Assembly (NCBI GenBank): GCA_046330955.1
Contig: JAXLRT010000008.1
Coordinates: 124,001 to 188,000, forward strand
Reading direction: 5' to 3'
DNA: 64,000 bases
Source of the DNA: JADJPO01 sp046330955
Lineage (GTDB): Bacteria; Actinomycetota; Actinomycetes; Actinomycetales; Kineosporiaceae
In this document: one piece after another, positions 25,417-33,495 of the stretch
How the letters are laid out: every line of letters begins with the position of its first letter
How positions within the stretch are numbered: position 1 is the first letter of the stretch
The notes under the pieces: model-generated
Database searches by the model: none
The model's input: the letters and a program-made list of their open reading frames with translations, nothing else
Told to the model about the DNA's origin: nothing
Made by a program: the position numbers and the translations under genes

Positions 25417-26700
25417 ATGAGTCACACCTGTCGCATCGAGCTCGACGGAACGTCGCACGACTTCCCGGTGATCGAGGGCACCGAGAACGAACTCGCCATC
25501 GACATCAGCAAACTGCGCGACACGACGGGCTACATCACCCTGGACGACGGCTACGGCAACACCGGGTCGTGCAAGTCGGCCGTCACCTACATCGACGGGG
25601 ACGCCGGCATCCTGCGCTACCGGGGCATCCCGATCGAGACCCTGGCCGAGCACAGCTCGTTCATCGAGGCCGCCTGGCTGGTGATCTTCGGCAAGCTGCA
25701 GACCCCGGCCGACCGCGACCGGTTCAGTGACCTGCTCACCGAGAACTCCGCGATGCCGCTGAGCATGCGCAAGCACTTCGACGCCTTCCCGCCGAACGCG
25801 CACCCCATGGCCATCCTGTCCGCGATGATCAACTCGCTCAGCGTGCACGAGCCGCAGGCGCACATCGACGACGACTGGGCGCTCGAGATGGTCGCCGCCC
25901 GGCTGATCTCCAAGGTGCGCACCATCGCCGCGGCGAGCTACAAGTCCTCGATCGATCAGGCGATCATGCACCCGCGCTACGACCTGAAGTACGTCGACAA
26001 CTTCTTGCACATGATGTTCTCGCAGCCGTATCACGAGTACCACCCGTCCCCCGAGGTCTCGCGGGCGCTGAACCTGTTCCTGTTGCTGCACGCCGACCAC
26101 GAGCAGAACTGCTCCACGTCCACGGTGCGCATGGTGGCCTCCAGCCAGGCCAACATGTACGCCAGCTGCGCGGCCGGCGTCTGTGCGCTCTGGGGCCCGC
26201 TGCACGGGGGCGCCAATGTCGCGGTGATGGACATGCTGGAGGAGATCAAGGAGCGCAAGATCCCGGTCTCCGAGTACGTGCGCAAGGTCAAGGACAAGGA
26301 GGACGGCGTCAAGCTGATGGGCTTCGGCCACCGGGTCTACAAGAACTTCGACCCGCGTTCGAAGATCCTGCGCGAGGCCGCCGAGAAGGTGCTGGCGCAG
26401 AGCGGCGGCGACGAGCTGCTCGACATCGCCACCGAGCTGGCCGACGCCGCGCTCAACGACGACTACTTCATCGAGCGCAAGCTGTACCCGAACGTCGACT
26501 TCTACTCGGGCATGATCCTGCGCGCGATCGGCATCCCGACCAACATGTTCACGGTCATGTTCGCCATCGGCCGCATGCCGGGCTGGATCGCCAACTGGAA
26601 GGAGATCCACGACGACCCGAAGTCGCGGATCTACCGACCGCGCCAGGTGTACGTGGGCAACACCCAGAGCGAGTGGGTCCCCCGCGACGCACGAGGCTGA
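25417..26700 (+). CDS. gltA: Citrate synthase (type II)
   Basis: Condenses oxaloacetate and acetyl-CoA to citrate, the first step of the TCA cycle. At 427 residues it has the length of a hexameric type II enzyme, with the N-terminal beta domain (MSHTCRIELDG...). The catalytic triad aligns with the E. coli enzyme: His263 (GPLHGGANVAVM), His305 (GFGHRVYKNFDPR) and Asp361 (PNVDFYSG). LHADHEQNCST is also present. It is monocistronic: the upstream PrsW gene ends 146 bp away and a convergent palindrome (D) follows. Confidence 0.97.
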   Translation: MSHTCRIELDGTSHDFPVIEGTENELAIDISKLRDTTGYITLDDGYGNTGSCKSAVTYIDGDAGILRYRGIPIETLAEHSSFIEAAWLVIFGKLQTPADRDRFSDLLTENSAMPLSMRKHFDAFPPNAHPMAILSAMINSLSVHEPQAHIDDDWALEMVAARLISKVRTIAAASYKSSIDQAIMHPRYDLKYVDNFLHMMFSQPYHEYHPSPEVSRALNLFLLLHADHEQNCSTSTVRMVASSQANMYASCAAGVCALWGPLHGGANVAVMDMLEEIKERKIPVSEYVRKVKDKEDGVKLMGFGHRVYKNFDPRSKILREAAEKVLAQSGGDELLDIATELADAALNDDYFIERKLYPNVDFYSGMILRAIGIPTNMFTVMFAIGRMPGWIANWKEIHDDPKSRIYRPRQVYVGNTQSEWVPRDARG

Positions 26701-26717
26701 TCCGCTTCACCCGTTCT

Positions 26718-26782
26718 TGATCGGCGTCCGGCATGGCCTTTCCCCGTCGCCAGGGGGGAGAAGCCCTGTCGGACGCCGATCA
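26718..26782. terminator. 65-bp palindrome D between convergent genes, probable bidirectional terminator
   Basis: TGATCGGCGTCCG pairs perfectly with CGGACGCCGATCA, and the inner bases pair partly (TTTCCCC with GGGGAG). It fills the 86-bp gap between the citrate synthase stop (plus) and the YgjV-like stop (minus). Length and the TGATC/GATCA ends resemble the other long palindromes of the window. Confidence 0.65.
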
Positions 26783-26786
26783 CGTG

Positions 26787-27407
26787 TCAGCCGAGATCCA
26801 GCACCATCCCCGCACTCTCGGGGCGAAATCCCATCGACCGCAGGTAGCTGATGTGGCTGGCGGTGTCGGCCGGGGCGACCAGCCGGGTCAGCCCGACCTC
26901 GCGGAACACCCGCGCCCCGGGTCCGTAGAGCCACCGCCCGAGACGCGAGTCGCGGTAGGGCCGCAGCACGTAATCCAGGACGACGACCAGCTCGTGGCCC
27001 TGCCGTCGTCCCACCAGCGCCCCGGCGGGTAGGCCGTCACGGGTCAGCAGCCAGGCGCAGCCATCGCTGGGCACCCCGGCGAACTTCGGCTGGAACTGCC
27101 GGATGTCGGCGTCGTGGCTGTGCAGGAAGTCGAGCAGGAACGGCGCATCGACGGCGATCGGGACGGCGCCGAGGTCACGGCCCGAGCCCGAGAACTCCTT
27201 GCGCAGGAACCAGAGGTTCAGCACCGCGATGCAGGCATTGGTGATCACGACCGGGATCGAGCCGATCAACAGGCCGTAGCCGACGAAGACGACCGAACCG
27301 GCCAGGGAGATCACCCGCAGCCGGACCACGGAGGTCATCGCCAGCGAGAGCACGACCAGGGCCGAGGCCAGATAGCCGATCAGTTCGACTCCGTCGAGAG
27401 CGGGCAT
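26787..27407 (-). CDS. YgjV-like membrane protein fused to an acetyltransferase-like domain
   Basis: A 206-residue protein. Residues 6-72 contain three hydrophobic helices of the YgjV inner-membrane family (GYLASALVVLSLAMTSVVRLRVISLAGSVVFVGYG is the first part). From about 85 onwards a soluble alpha/beta domain follows with HELVVVLDYVLRPYRDSRLGRWLY and SHISYLRSMGFRPE, which look like the end of a degenerate GNAT fold. The fold assignment of the C-terminal half is from pattern only. Function unknown. It is convergent with citrate synthase and divergent from fgd with 50 bp between the starts. Confidence 0.75.
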   Translation of the reverse strand: MPALDGVELIGYLASALVVLSLAMTSVVRLRVISLAGSVVFVGYGLLIGSIPVVITNACIAVLNLWFLRKEFSGSGRDLGAVPIAVDAPFLLDFLHSHDADIRQFQPKFAGVPSDGCAWLLTRDGLPAGALVGRRQGHELVVVLDYVLRPYRDSRLGRWLYGPGARVFREVGLTRLVAPADTASHISYLRSMGFRPESAGMVLDLG

Positions 27408-27457
27408 CGGGCCATGCTAGAGGGCCGCCGGTCCCGCCGGGATGACATGCTGGCGCC

Positions 27458-28507
27458 ATGACGAGCGGCGGATCGGCACCCCTGCGCATCGGGTACAAGG
27501 CCTCGGCCGAGCAGTTCAGCCCCCAGGACCTGGCGCGCTACGCCGTCCTGGCAGAACAGGTGGGACTCGACAGCGTCACCATCTCGGACCACTTCCAGCC
27601 CTGGCGCCTCACCGGCGGCCACGCGCCGTCCTCGCTGGTGTGGTTGGCGAACGTGGCGGCCCGCACCGAGCGGGTGCTGCTCGGGACGTCGGTACTCACC
27701 CCGACGTTCCGGTACAACCCCGCGGTCATCGCCCAGTCGTTCGCCACCCTGGCCTGCCTCGCCCCGGGCCGGGTGATGCTCGGCGTCGGCACCGGCGAGG
27801 CGCTCAACGAGGTCGCCGTGGGGGCGGTGGGGGTCGGGGACGACGCCTGGCCCGAGTTCAAGGAGCGGTTCGCCCGGCTGCGCGAGGCGGTGGACCTGAT
27901 CCGCCGGCTGTGGACGCAGGACCGGGTCGACTTCGAGGGCGCCTACTACCGCACCACGGATGCCGCGATCTACGACCGACCGGACCAGGTGGTGCCGATC
28001 TACATCGCGGCCGGCGGTCCGGTGGTCGCCAAGTACGCCGGACGGGCCGGCGACGGCTTCATCGCCACCTCGGGCAAGGGCCGCGAACTCTACGCCGACA
28101 AGCTGATCCCTGCTGTGGCGCAAGGGGTTTCCGATTCCGGCCGAGCCGCGGGCGCCGTGGATCGCATGATCGAGATCAAGGTCTCGTGGGACCCCGACCC
28201 GGATCTCGCCCTGGAGAACACCCGGTTCTGGGCGCCGCTGTCGCTGTCCGCCGAGCAGAAGCACTCGATCCACTCCCCCGCCGAGATGGAGGCCGCCGCC
28301 GACGCCCTGCCCATCGAGCAGGTGGCCACCCGGTGGATCGTCGCCTCGCGTCCCGAGGACGTGGTCGAGGCGGTCAAGGTCTACACCGACCTCGGGTTCA
28401 CCCACCTGGTGCTGCACGGCCCGGGCCACGACCAGGAGCGCTTCCTGCGGACCTTCGCCGACCAGGTGCTGCCCGGGCTGCGCGAGCTCGTGCCTCAGGC
28501 GAGCTGA
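27458..28507 (+). CDS. fgd: F420-dependent glucose-6-phosphate dehydrogenase
   Basis: A luciferase-like TIM-barrel enzyme that oxidises glucose-6-phosphate while reducing coenzyme F420, feeding F420H2 to nitroreductase-type partners. It has 349 residues, close to the mycobacterial enzymes. RIGYKASAEQFSPQDL, TISDHFQPWR and TSVLTPTFRYNPAVIAQSFA with GVGTGEALNE are family signatures. The SDHFQPW motif includes the active-site His and Trp. The last 13 bases overlap the convergent CaiB-like pseudogene. The window also encodes two possible F420H2 users (41604-42041 and 61872-62300). Confidence 0.94.
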   Translation: MTSGGSAPLRIGYKASAEQFSPQDLARYAVLAEQVGLDSVTISDHFQPWRLTGGHAPSSLVWLANVAARTERVLLGTSVLTPTFRYNPAVIAQSFATLACLAPGRVMLGVGTGEALNEVAVGAVGVGDDAWPEFKERFARLREAVDLIRRLWTQDRVDFEGAYYRTTDAAIYDRPDQVVPIYIAAGGPVVAKYAGRAGDGFIATSGKGRELYADKLIPAVAQGVSDSGRAAGAVDRMIEIKVSWDPDPDLALENTRFWAPLSLSAEQKHSIHSPAEMEAAADALPIEQVATRWIVASRPEDVVEAVKVYTDLGFTHLVLHGPGHDQERFLRTFADQVLPGLRELVPQAS

Positions 28508-29723
28508 GCGACGACCCCCGCCGCCAACAGCCGCTCGATCTCTGCGGCACTGAAACCCCGTGCCAGCAACACCTCTCGGGTGTCGGCGCCGGCTGGACGG
28601 GACGGGCTCGGCTCCCCCGCCGGCGTGGCCGAGAACCGCGGCGCCACCCGGGGTTGCACCGCGCCGTCCACCTCGGTGAACACCCCACGGGCGGCCAGAT
28701 GCGGGTGGGACGGCGCCTCGCTCAGTCCCAGCACCGGGGCCACGCAGGCATCGGTGCCGTCGAAGTGGGCCGCCCACTCCTCGCGCGTCCGGGTGGCGAA
28801 GACCTCGGTGAACAGCCGCCGCTGCTCGGGCCAGGACGCCTCGTCCCACTGCGCCCGGCGCAGGTCCTCGCGATCACCCAGGCCCAGGCCGTCGAGCAGC
28901 GCGGCGTAGAACTGCGGCTCCAGCGGCCCGACGGCGACGAACTTGCCGTCCGCGCAGCGATAGGTGTCGTAGAACGGCAGCCCGCCGTCCAGCATGTTGA
29001 CGCCCCGCTCGTCACGCCACATCCCCGCGCCGTGCATGGCGTACAGCATCGTCACCAGCGACGCCGCGCCGTCCACCATGGCCGCATCGATCACCTGGCC
29101 GGCACCGGTGGCCTGCCGGGCGTGCAACGCCGAGAGCACCCCGACGAGCAGGTACAGCGTGCCGCCGCCGAAGTCGGCCAGCAGGTTGGCCGGAACCACG
29201 GGCCGCTCGGCGGTACCCACCAGTGCAGTGCACCCGTGATGGCCGCATAGGTGATGTCGTGCCCGGCGCGCTGCGCCCAGGGGCCGTCCTGGCCCCACCC
29301 GGTCATCCGGGCGTAGATCAGGCGCGAATTGCGCGCCAGGCAGTCCTGCGGGCCGAGCCCGAGCCGTTCACTCACCCCGGGCCGCCAGCCCTCGAGCAGC
29401 ACGTCGGCCCGCTCGATCAGCCGCATCGCCACGGCGGCGCCCTCGGGGTGCTTCAGGTCGACGGCCACCGAGGGACGCGATCGGTTCAGGCCACTGAGCG
29501 CGCTCGACAGCGCGCCACCACCGTCGGGCCGATCGATCCGGACGACGTCCGCGCCCAGCTCCGCCAGGATCAACGCGGCGAACGGCGCCGGGCCGATGCC
29601 GGCGAGCTCGACCACGACGAGCCCCGCGAGAGGACCGCGGCCGCCCGGTCCCGTGCCGCGGGATTCCCCGGGCGAGAACGAGTGACGGTCGGACGGTGGC
29701 CCCTGCGGGGTGGCGCTGGTCAT
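28495..29723 (-). pseudogene. CaiB/BaiF-type CoA-transferase, frameshifted
   Basis: Two reading phases together give one CaiB/BaiF family protein (alpha-methylacyl-CoA racemase or acyl-CoA transferase type) of about 405 residues. The first part (29723 down to about 29225) has GLVVVELAGIGPAPFAALI and DRPDGGGAL, and ends in AGHDITYAAITGALHW. The second phase (to 28495) continues with RPVVPANLLADFGGGTLYL and MLDGGLPFYDTYRC. The shift lies near 29222, in CACTGGTGGGTACC, and equals one lost base. Apart from that both parts look well conserved, so this is either a recent pseudogene or an assembly error. It is divergent from an enoyl-CoA hydratase (47 bp apart), suggesting a lost acyl-CoA pathway. 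Confidence 0.8.
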
Positions 29724-29770
29724 CGGCCGCCTACTCTACGGGCAGACAATTCACTCCCACCGGAGGATCG

Positions 29771-30571
29771 ATGACGCCGGCGCACTCCCTGCCCAGTCGC
29801 ACCGAGCTGGTCGCGATCACCGTCGAGGGCGCCGTCGGCCGGATCACTCTGAACGCCCCCGAACGGCTGAACGCGGTCGACGCCGACATGCTCGAGTCGA
29901 TCTCGGACGGCGTGAGCGCACTCGGTGCCCACCCCGACGTCCGGGTGATCACGCTGACCGGCACCGGACGGGGCTTCTGCTCCGGCGCACACCTGAGCGC
30001 GGTGTCGAGCCTGGACGACGTCGGCGCCACCACCCTGGACTGCGTGGGCCGCGCGATCCGAACCCTGATCGCCTCCCGGGTGCCGGTGCTCGGCCTGGTG
30101 AACGGGGTGACCGCGGGCGTGGGATTCTCGCTCGCACTGGCCACGCACTACGTCCTGGCCACCGAGTCGGCCTCGTTCCTGTTGGGCTTCAACAAGATCG
30201 GGTTGATGCCGGACGGCGCGGCGACCGCCCTGGTCGCCGCCTCGGCCGGACGTAGCCGCGCCCTGCGCCTGGCCCTGACCGGCGAACAGATCTCGGCGGC
30301 CACGGCCCTGGACTGGGGCCTGATCGCCCAGACCTGCCCCGATGAGCAGTTCGGCGAGGTGGCACGCGGGTTGGAGCAGGCGTTCGCGAACGGTGCACAC
30401 CTGGCGCTGGCCGCCACGACCGAGGCCATCAACGCGGCCACGCTGCCCGCGCTGGACCAGGTCCTCGGCCGCGAGGAGCTGGGGCAACGGCACCTGCTGA
30501 CGACCGACGACTTCCGCGAGGGCGTGACCGCGTTCACGGAGCGCCGCGCCCCCCAGTTCCGCGGAGAGTGA
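29771..30571 (+). CDS. Enoyl-CoA hydratase/isomerase family protein
   Basis: A 266-residue crotonase-fold enzyme starting at the ATG at 29771 with ribosome site GGAGGA. The oxyanion-hole elements are present: GRGFCSGAHL (about 64-73) and LVNGVTAGVGFSLALA (about 110-125). The catalytic Glu positions of hydratases are not obviously conserved: the second helix reads FNKIGLMPDGAATALV, with Asp and Gly where hydratases have Glu. An isomerase or non-hydratase activity is therefore possible. It is adjacent and divergent to the CaiB-like gene, with which such enzymes often share a pathway. A small hairpin overlaps its stop (30568-30593). Confidence 0.88.
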   Translation: MTPAHSLPSRTELVAITVEGAVGRITLNAPERLNAVDADMLESISDGVSALGAHPDVRVITLTGTGRGFCSGAHLSAVSSLDDVGATTLDCVGRAIRTLIASRVPVLGLVNGVTAGVGFSLALATHYVLATESASFLLGFNKIGLMPDGAATALVAASAGRSRALRLALTGEQISAATALDWGLIAQTCPDEQFGEVARGLEQAFANGAHLALAATTEAINAATLPALDQVLGREELGQRHLLTTDDFREGVTAFTERRAPQFRGE

Positions 30572-30813
30572 TCACGGGGCGAGATCCCGTCACCGTCGGT
30601 GTTCACGCCGCCCGTACTGTCTGCTGGCCACACCCGGCGCTACGGTTCGTCACCAAGATCAACATTAAACAACCACCCCGATCCTGCTGAACCGTTCGAG
30701 GGTGTCGCCGCAACCTGAGCGGCGGATCGGCCGTGACGTGCAATGATCCAACACGTGGCCCACCACGGTCCGTTTGTTGTGCCTTTGTGCACCTACGGAA
30801 CGGCGCGCCCAGG

Positions 30814-30836
30814 ATTGATTACAGAGAGTAATCGAT
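30814..30836 (+). promoter_or_regulatory. Leader hairpin presenting the ribosome site of the GGDEF gene
   Basis: ATTGATTAC and GTAATCGAT form a 9-bp stem (one G-T type mismatch) around the 5-nt loop AGAGA, and the structure ends one base before the ATG at 30838. The AGAGAG ribosome-site-like bases lie in the loop and stem. Its AT-rich make-up is unusual here, so translational control is possible. Confidence 0.45.
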
Positions 30837-30837
30837 C

Positions 30838-32382
30838 ATGAGTACGCAGCAGCGGGAGGCCAGGATCCGGTCCTACGAGTTGGTTGAACTCGGACAGATC
30901 GACCCGCGACCGAACGAGATCGACGAGCTGATGGCGTCGGCCCGCCAGAACGGCTGGGCCGATGTCGAGTTCATGTTGCAGCTCGCCCGGTTCGCCGCGG
31001 CGCTGGATCAGGCCGAGGACGCCGCGGAGCACCTGGCGGGCATGTTCGCGGCGGCCGAGGCGTCGGACAACGACGCGCTGCTCGCCACCGCGCTGGCCAT
31101 GCGAGCCCACTCACCCCTCGAGGACGAGCAGGAGTGGGCGGCGGCCTCGAGCGATCTGGCCCGAGCCGTGGCCCTGCTCGACGACGGCAACGGGGATCCG
31201 GTCGACCGGCCGATGGCCTACACCTCCTGTGGGCTCTCGTACCACACCCGTGGGCTGTGGGAGCTCGCCCTCGAGATGCACGATCTCGCTGCCGAGGCCC
31301 TGGCCGAGGTGCCGCCCGGGTATGCCCGGATCGCGACGCTGGCGCGACGCGTGATCATCCTGAACCAGCTCGAGAGCGTGGTGCCCCTGGCCTGCTCCCT
31401 GGCCGAGGTCGGCGCCCGGGACGAAGCCCGCGCGCTCGCCCACGCCCGCCCGCGACTCGCGCGGGAGTTCCTGCAGGGCATGCCCCGGTTGTGGGAAGAC
31501 GAGACGGCGGCCCTGGACTATCTGATGGCGGCGTTCGCCGGTGAGACGGACGATCGGTCCTCCGAGGAACTCATGAACCGGCTGCACCCGCTCCACCGCC
31601 CTCGCTATCGCGCCTGCATCCACCTCGGCCGGGCGATTCGTGACGCCGACCAGGGCAACGGCAACGCCGCGGCCGCCCATGCCGAGATCGCCTTGATGCA
31701 CCTGGACCACGAGAGCGAGGCGGGTATGAGGGCCTACATCCTCAGCCTGACCACGCTGGCCGGTCCGCCCGCGCGATCCTGGCGCCGCTACGCCGAGGCG
31801 ATCGCCCGGCAACGGTGGCAGGCACACCTGACGGACATGGCGGCGGCACGCACCCAGATCGAGCTGGCTCGCGTCGTCCTGGAGAATCAGCGGCTGTCCG
31901 AACGGGCCTACGTCGACGAGCTCACCGGTCTGGCCAACCGGCACGCCTACGCCCGCCATCTCACCCGGTTGCGTCACGAACGCGCGGACGAGCAGGTCGC
32001 CGCCTTCATGATCGACGTGGATCGCTTCAAGGCGGTCAACGACACCTATGGCCACCCGGTGGGCGACGAGGTGCTGCGTCGCGTCGCGTCGGTGCTGGTG
32101 GAGCTCACCCGGGCCGGTGACCTCGCCGTCCGCATGGGCGGCGACGAGTTCCTCGTCTTCCTGTCGGGCACCTCCCGGATGGACCTGCCACGCCGAGGTG
32201 AGGACCTGCTCGCCGGAGTGAGCAACCACCCCTGGGACGAGGTGGCCCCAGGTCTGCGCATCACCGTCAGCGCCGGCATGGCGACCGGGCCGTCGATCGA
32301 GGCCGACCGGCTCGTCGAGCAGGCGGATCAACGGCTCTACGCGGCGAAGTCCGCCGGCCGGGGACGACTGATCGACTCCTGA
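30838..32382 (+). CDS. GGDEF-domain diguanylate cyclase with helical-repeat N-terminus
   Basis: Synthesises cyclic di-GMP from two GTP. The C-terminal GGDEF domain (about 360-510) carries DELTGLANRHAY, MIDVDRFKAVNDTYGHPVGD and the intact active site GGDEF at about residues 434-438. An inhibitory RxxD site is not obvious. The first 340 residues are soluble, alpha-helical and repeat-like, similar to TPR-type regions of other actinobacterial GGDEF proteins. There is no membrane segment, so the signal is intracellular or delivered by a partner protein. The gene follows a 266-bp intergenic region with AT-rich patches and a leader hairpin, and stands alone before the peptide ABC genes. Confidence 0.93.
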   Translation: MSTQQREARIRSYELVELGQIDPRPNEIDELMASARQNGWADVEFMLQLARFAAALDQAEDAAEHLAGMFAAAEASDNDALLATALAMRAHSPLEDEQEWAAASSDLARAVALLDDGNGDPVDRPMAYTSCGLSYHTRGLWELALEMHDLAAEALAEVPPGYARIATLARRVIILNQLESVVPLACSLAEVGARDEARALAHARPRLAREFLQGMPRLWEDETAALDYLMAAFAGETDDRSSEELMNRLHPLHRPRYRACIHLGRAIRDADQGNGNAAAAHAEIALMHLDHESEAGMRAYILSLTTLAGPPARSWRRYAEAIARQRWQAHLTDMAAARTQIELARVVLENQRLSERAYVDELTGLANRHAYARHLTRLRHERADEQVAAFMIDVDRFKAVNDTYGHPVGDEVLRRVASVLVELTRAGDLAVRMGGDEFLVFLSGTSRMDLPRRGEDLLAGVSNHPWDEVAPGLRITVSAGMATGPSIEADRLVEQADQRLYAAKSAGRGRLIDS

Positions 32383-32481
32383 GGCGGCGTCCGCAGCGGT
32401 GAATGCTTCGGCCCAGGCCGAATCAGTGCCGTGGCCCGCCGGTTTCGATCCAATGACGCCCTGAGCCGAAGGGGGGCGTCG

Positions 32482-33465
32482 ATGTCCGTACCCGTCAACC
32501 AGGACCTGCGGGAACCGCAGACCACGGACGCCGCGGCGCCGGCGGCGATCGAGGGCCGGTCCCTGCGCCGCATCACCTGGCAACGGCTGCGCCGCGACCG
32601 GGTCGCCCTCGGCGGCGGGCTGGTCATCCTGGCCCTGATCGTGATCGCGGCGGCGGCGCCGCTGATCGTCGCCCTGTTCGGCCACCCGCCCAACGAGTTC
32701 CACGAGAGCCTCGTCGACGCCGACACCCAGTTGCCCCGGGGCGGCCTCGGCGGGATGAGCACCGACTTCCTGTTCGGCATCGAGCCGGTGAACGGCCGAG
32801 ACCTGTTCTCCCGCGTGCTCTACGGCGCCCGGATCTCCCTGCTGATCGCGTTCTGCGCCACGCTGCTCTCGGTGGTGATCGGTACCGCCCTGGGCCTGAT
32901 CGCCGGCTACTTCGGCGGCTGGACGGACGCCGTCATCGGCCGGGTGATGGACATCTTCCTCGCCTTCCCGCTGCTGGTGTTCGCCCTCGCCCTGGTCGGG
33001 GCGATCCCGAACCAGGCCTTCGGGCTCAGCGGCGACGCCCTGCGGATCGCCCTGCTGATCTTCATCGTGGGCTTCTTCAACTGGCCCTACATCGGCCGGA
33101 TCATCCGCGGTCAGACGATCTCGTTGCGCGAGCGGGACTTCATCGAGGCCGCCCGCAGCCTGGGGGCCGGCCACGTCCGCATCCTGGTGCACGAGATCCT
33201 GCCCAACCTGAGTGCACCGATCCTGGTCTACTCCACCCTGCTGATCCCCTCGAACATCCTGTTCGAGGCCGCGTTGTCGTTCCTCGGGGTCGGCGTCCAG
33301 CCCCCGACCCCCACCTGGGGCGGCATGCTCAACGACGCCTCCCGCTGGTACCAGGTCGATGCCCAGTTCCTGTTCCCACCCGGGCTGGCCATCTTCGTCA
33401 CGGTGCTGGCCTTCAACCTGTTCGGCGACGGTCTGCGCGATGCCATCGCGCCCCGGTCGATGTGA
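32482..33465 (+). CDS. Peptide-type ABC transporter permease, DppC/OppC type
   Basis: Inner-membrane subunit of a peptide/nickel-family importer. It has about 327 residues. The OppC N-terminal segment (about 34-52) comes first, then a periplasmic loop with FGIEPVNGRDLFSRVLYGARIS, five more helices, and the EAA loop RDFIEAARSLGAGHVRILVHEILPN (about 225). The protein closes with LFGDGLRDAIAPRSM, typical of DppC. The start is the ATG at 32482 with ribosome site GGGGGG, rather than earlier in-frame starts. First of three genes, in the unusual order C-A-B. Confidence 0.93.
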   Translation: MSVPVNQDLREPQTTDAAAPAAIEGRSLRRITWQRLRRDRVALGGGLVILALIVIAAAAPLIVALFGHPPNEFHESLVDADTQLPRGGLGGMSTDFLFGIEPVNGRDLFSRVLYGARISLLIAFCATLLSVVIGTALGLIAGYFGGWTDAVIGRVMDIFLAFPLLVFALALVGAIPNQAFGLSGDALRIALLIFIVGFFNWPYIGRIIRGQTISLRERDFIEAARSLGAGHVRILVHEILPNLSAPILVYSTLLIPSNILFEAALSFLGVGVQPPTPTWGGMLNDASRWYQVDAQFLFPPGLAIFVTVLAFNLFGDGLRDAIAPRSM

Positions 33466-33495
33466 TCGGAACCCCTTCTCCACAAGGAGCACTCG

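Noticed and set aside
30568..30593. Hairpin over the stop of the enoyl-CoA hydratase gene as a terminator
   Set aside because: The stem is short (GTGA..ACGGG with CCCGT..CAC), interrupted, and has no T-tract. Not firm enough to list as a feature.
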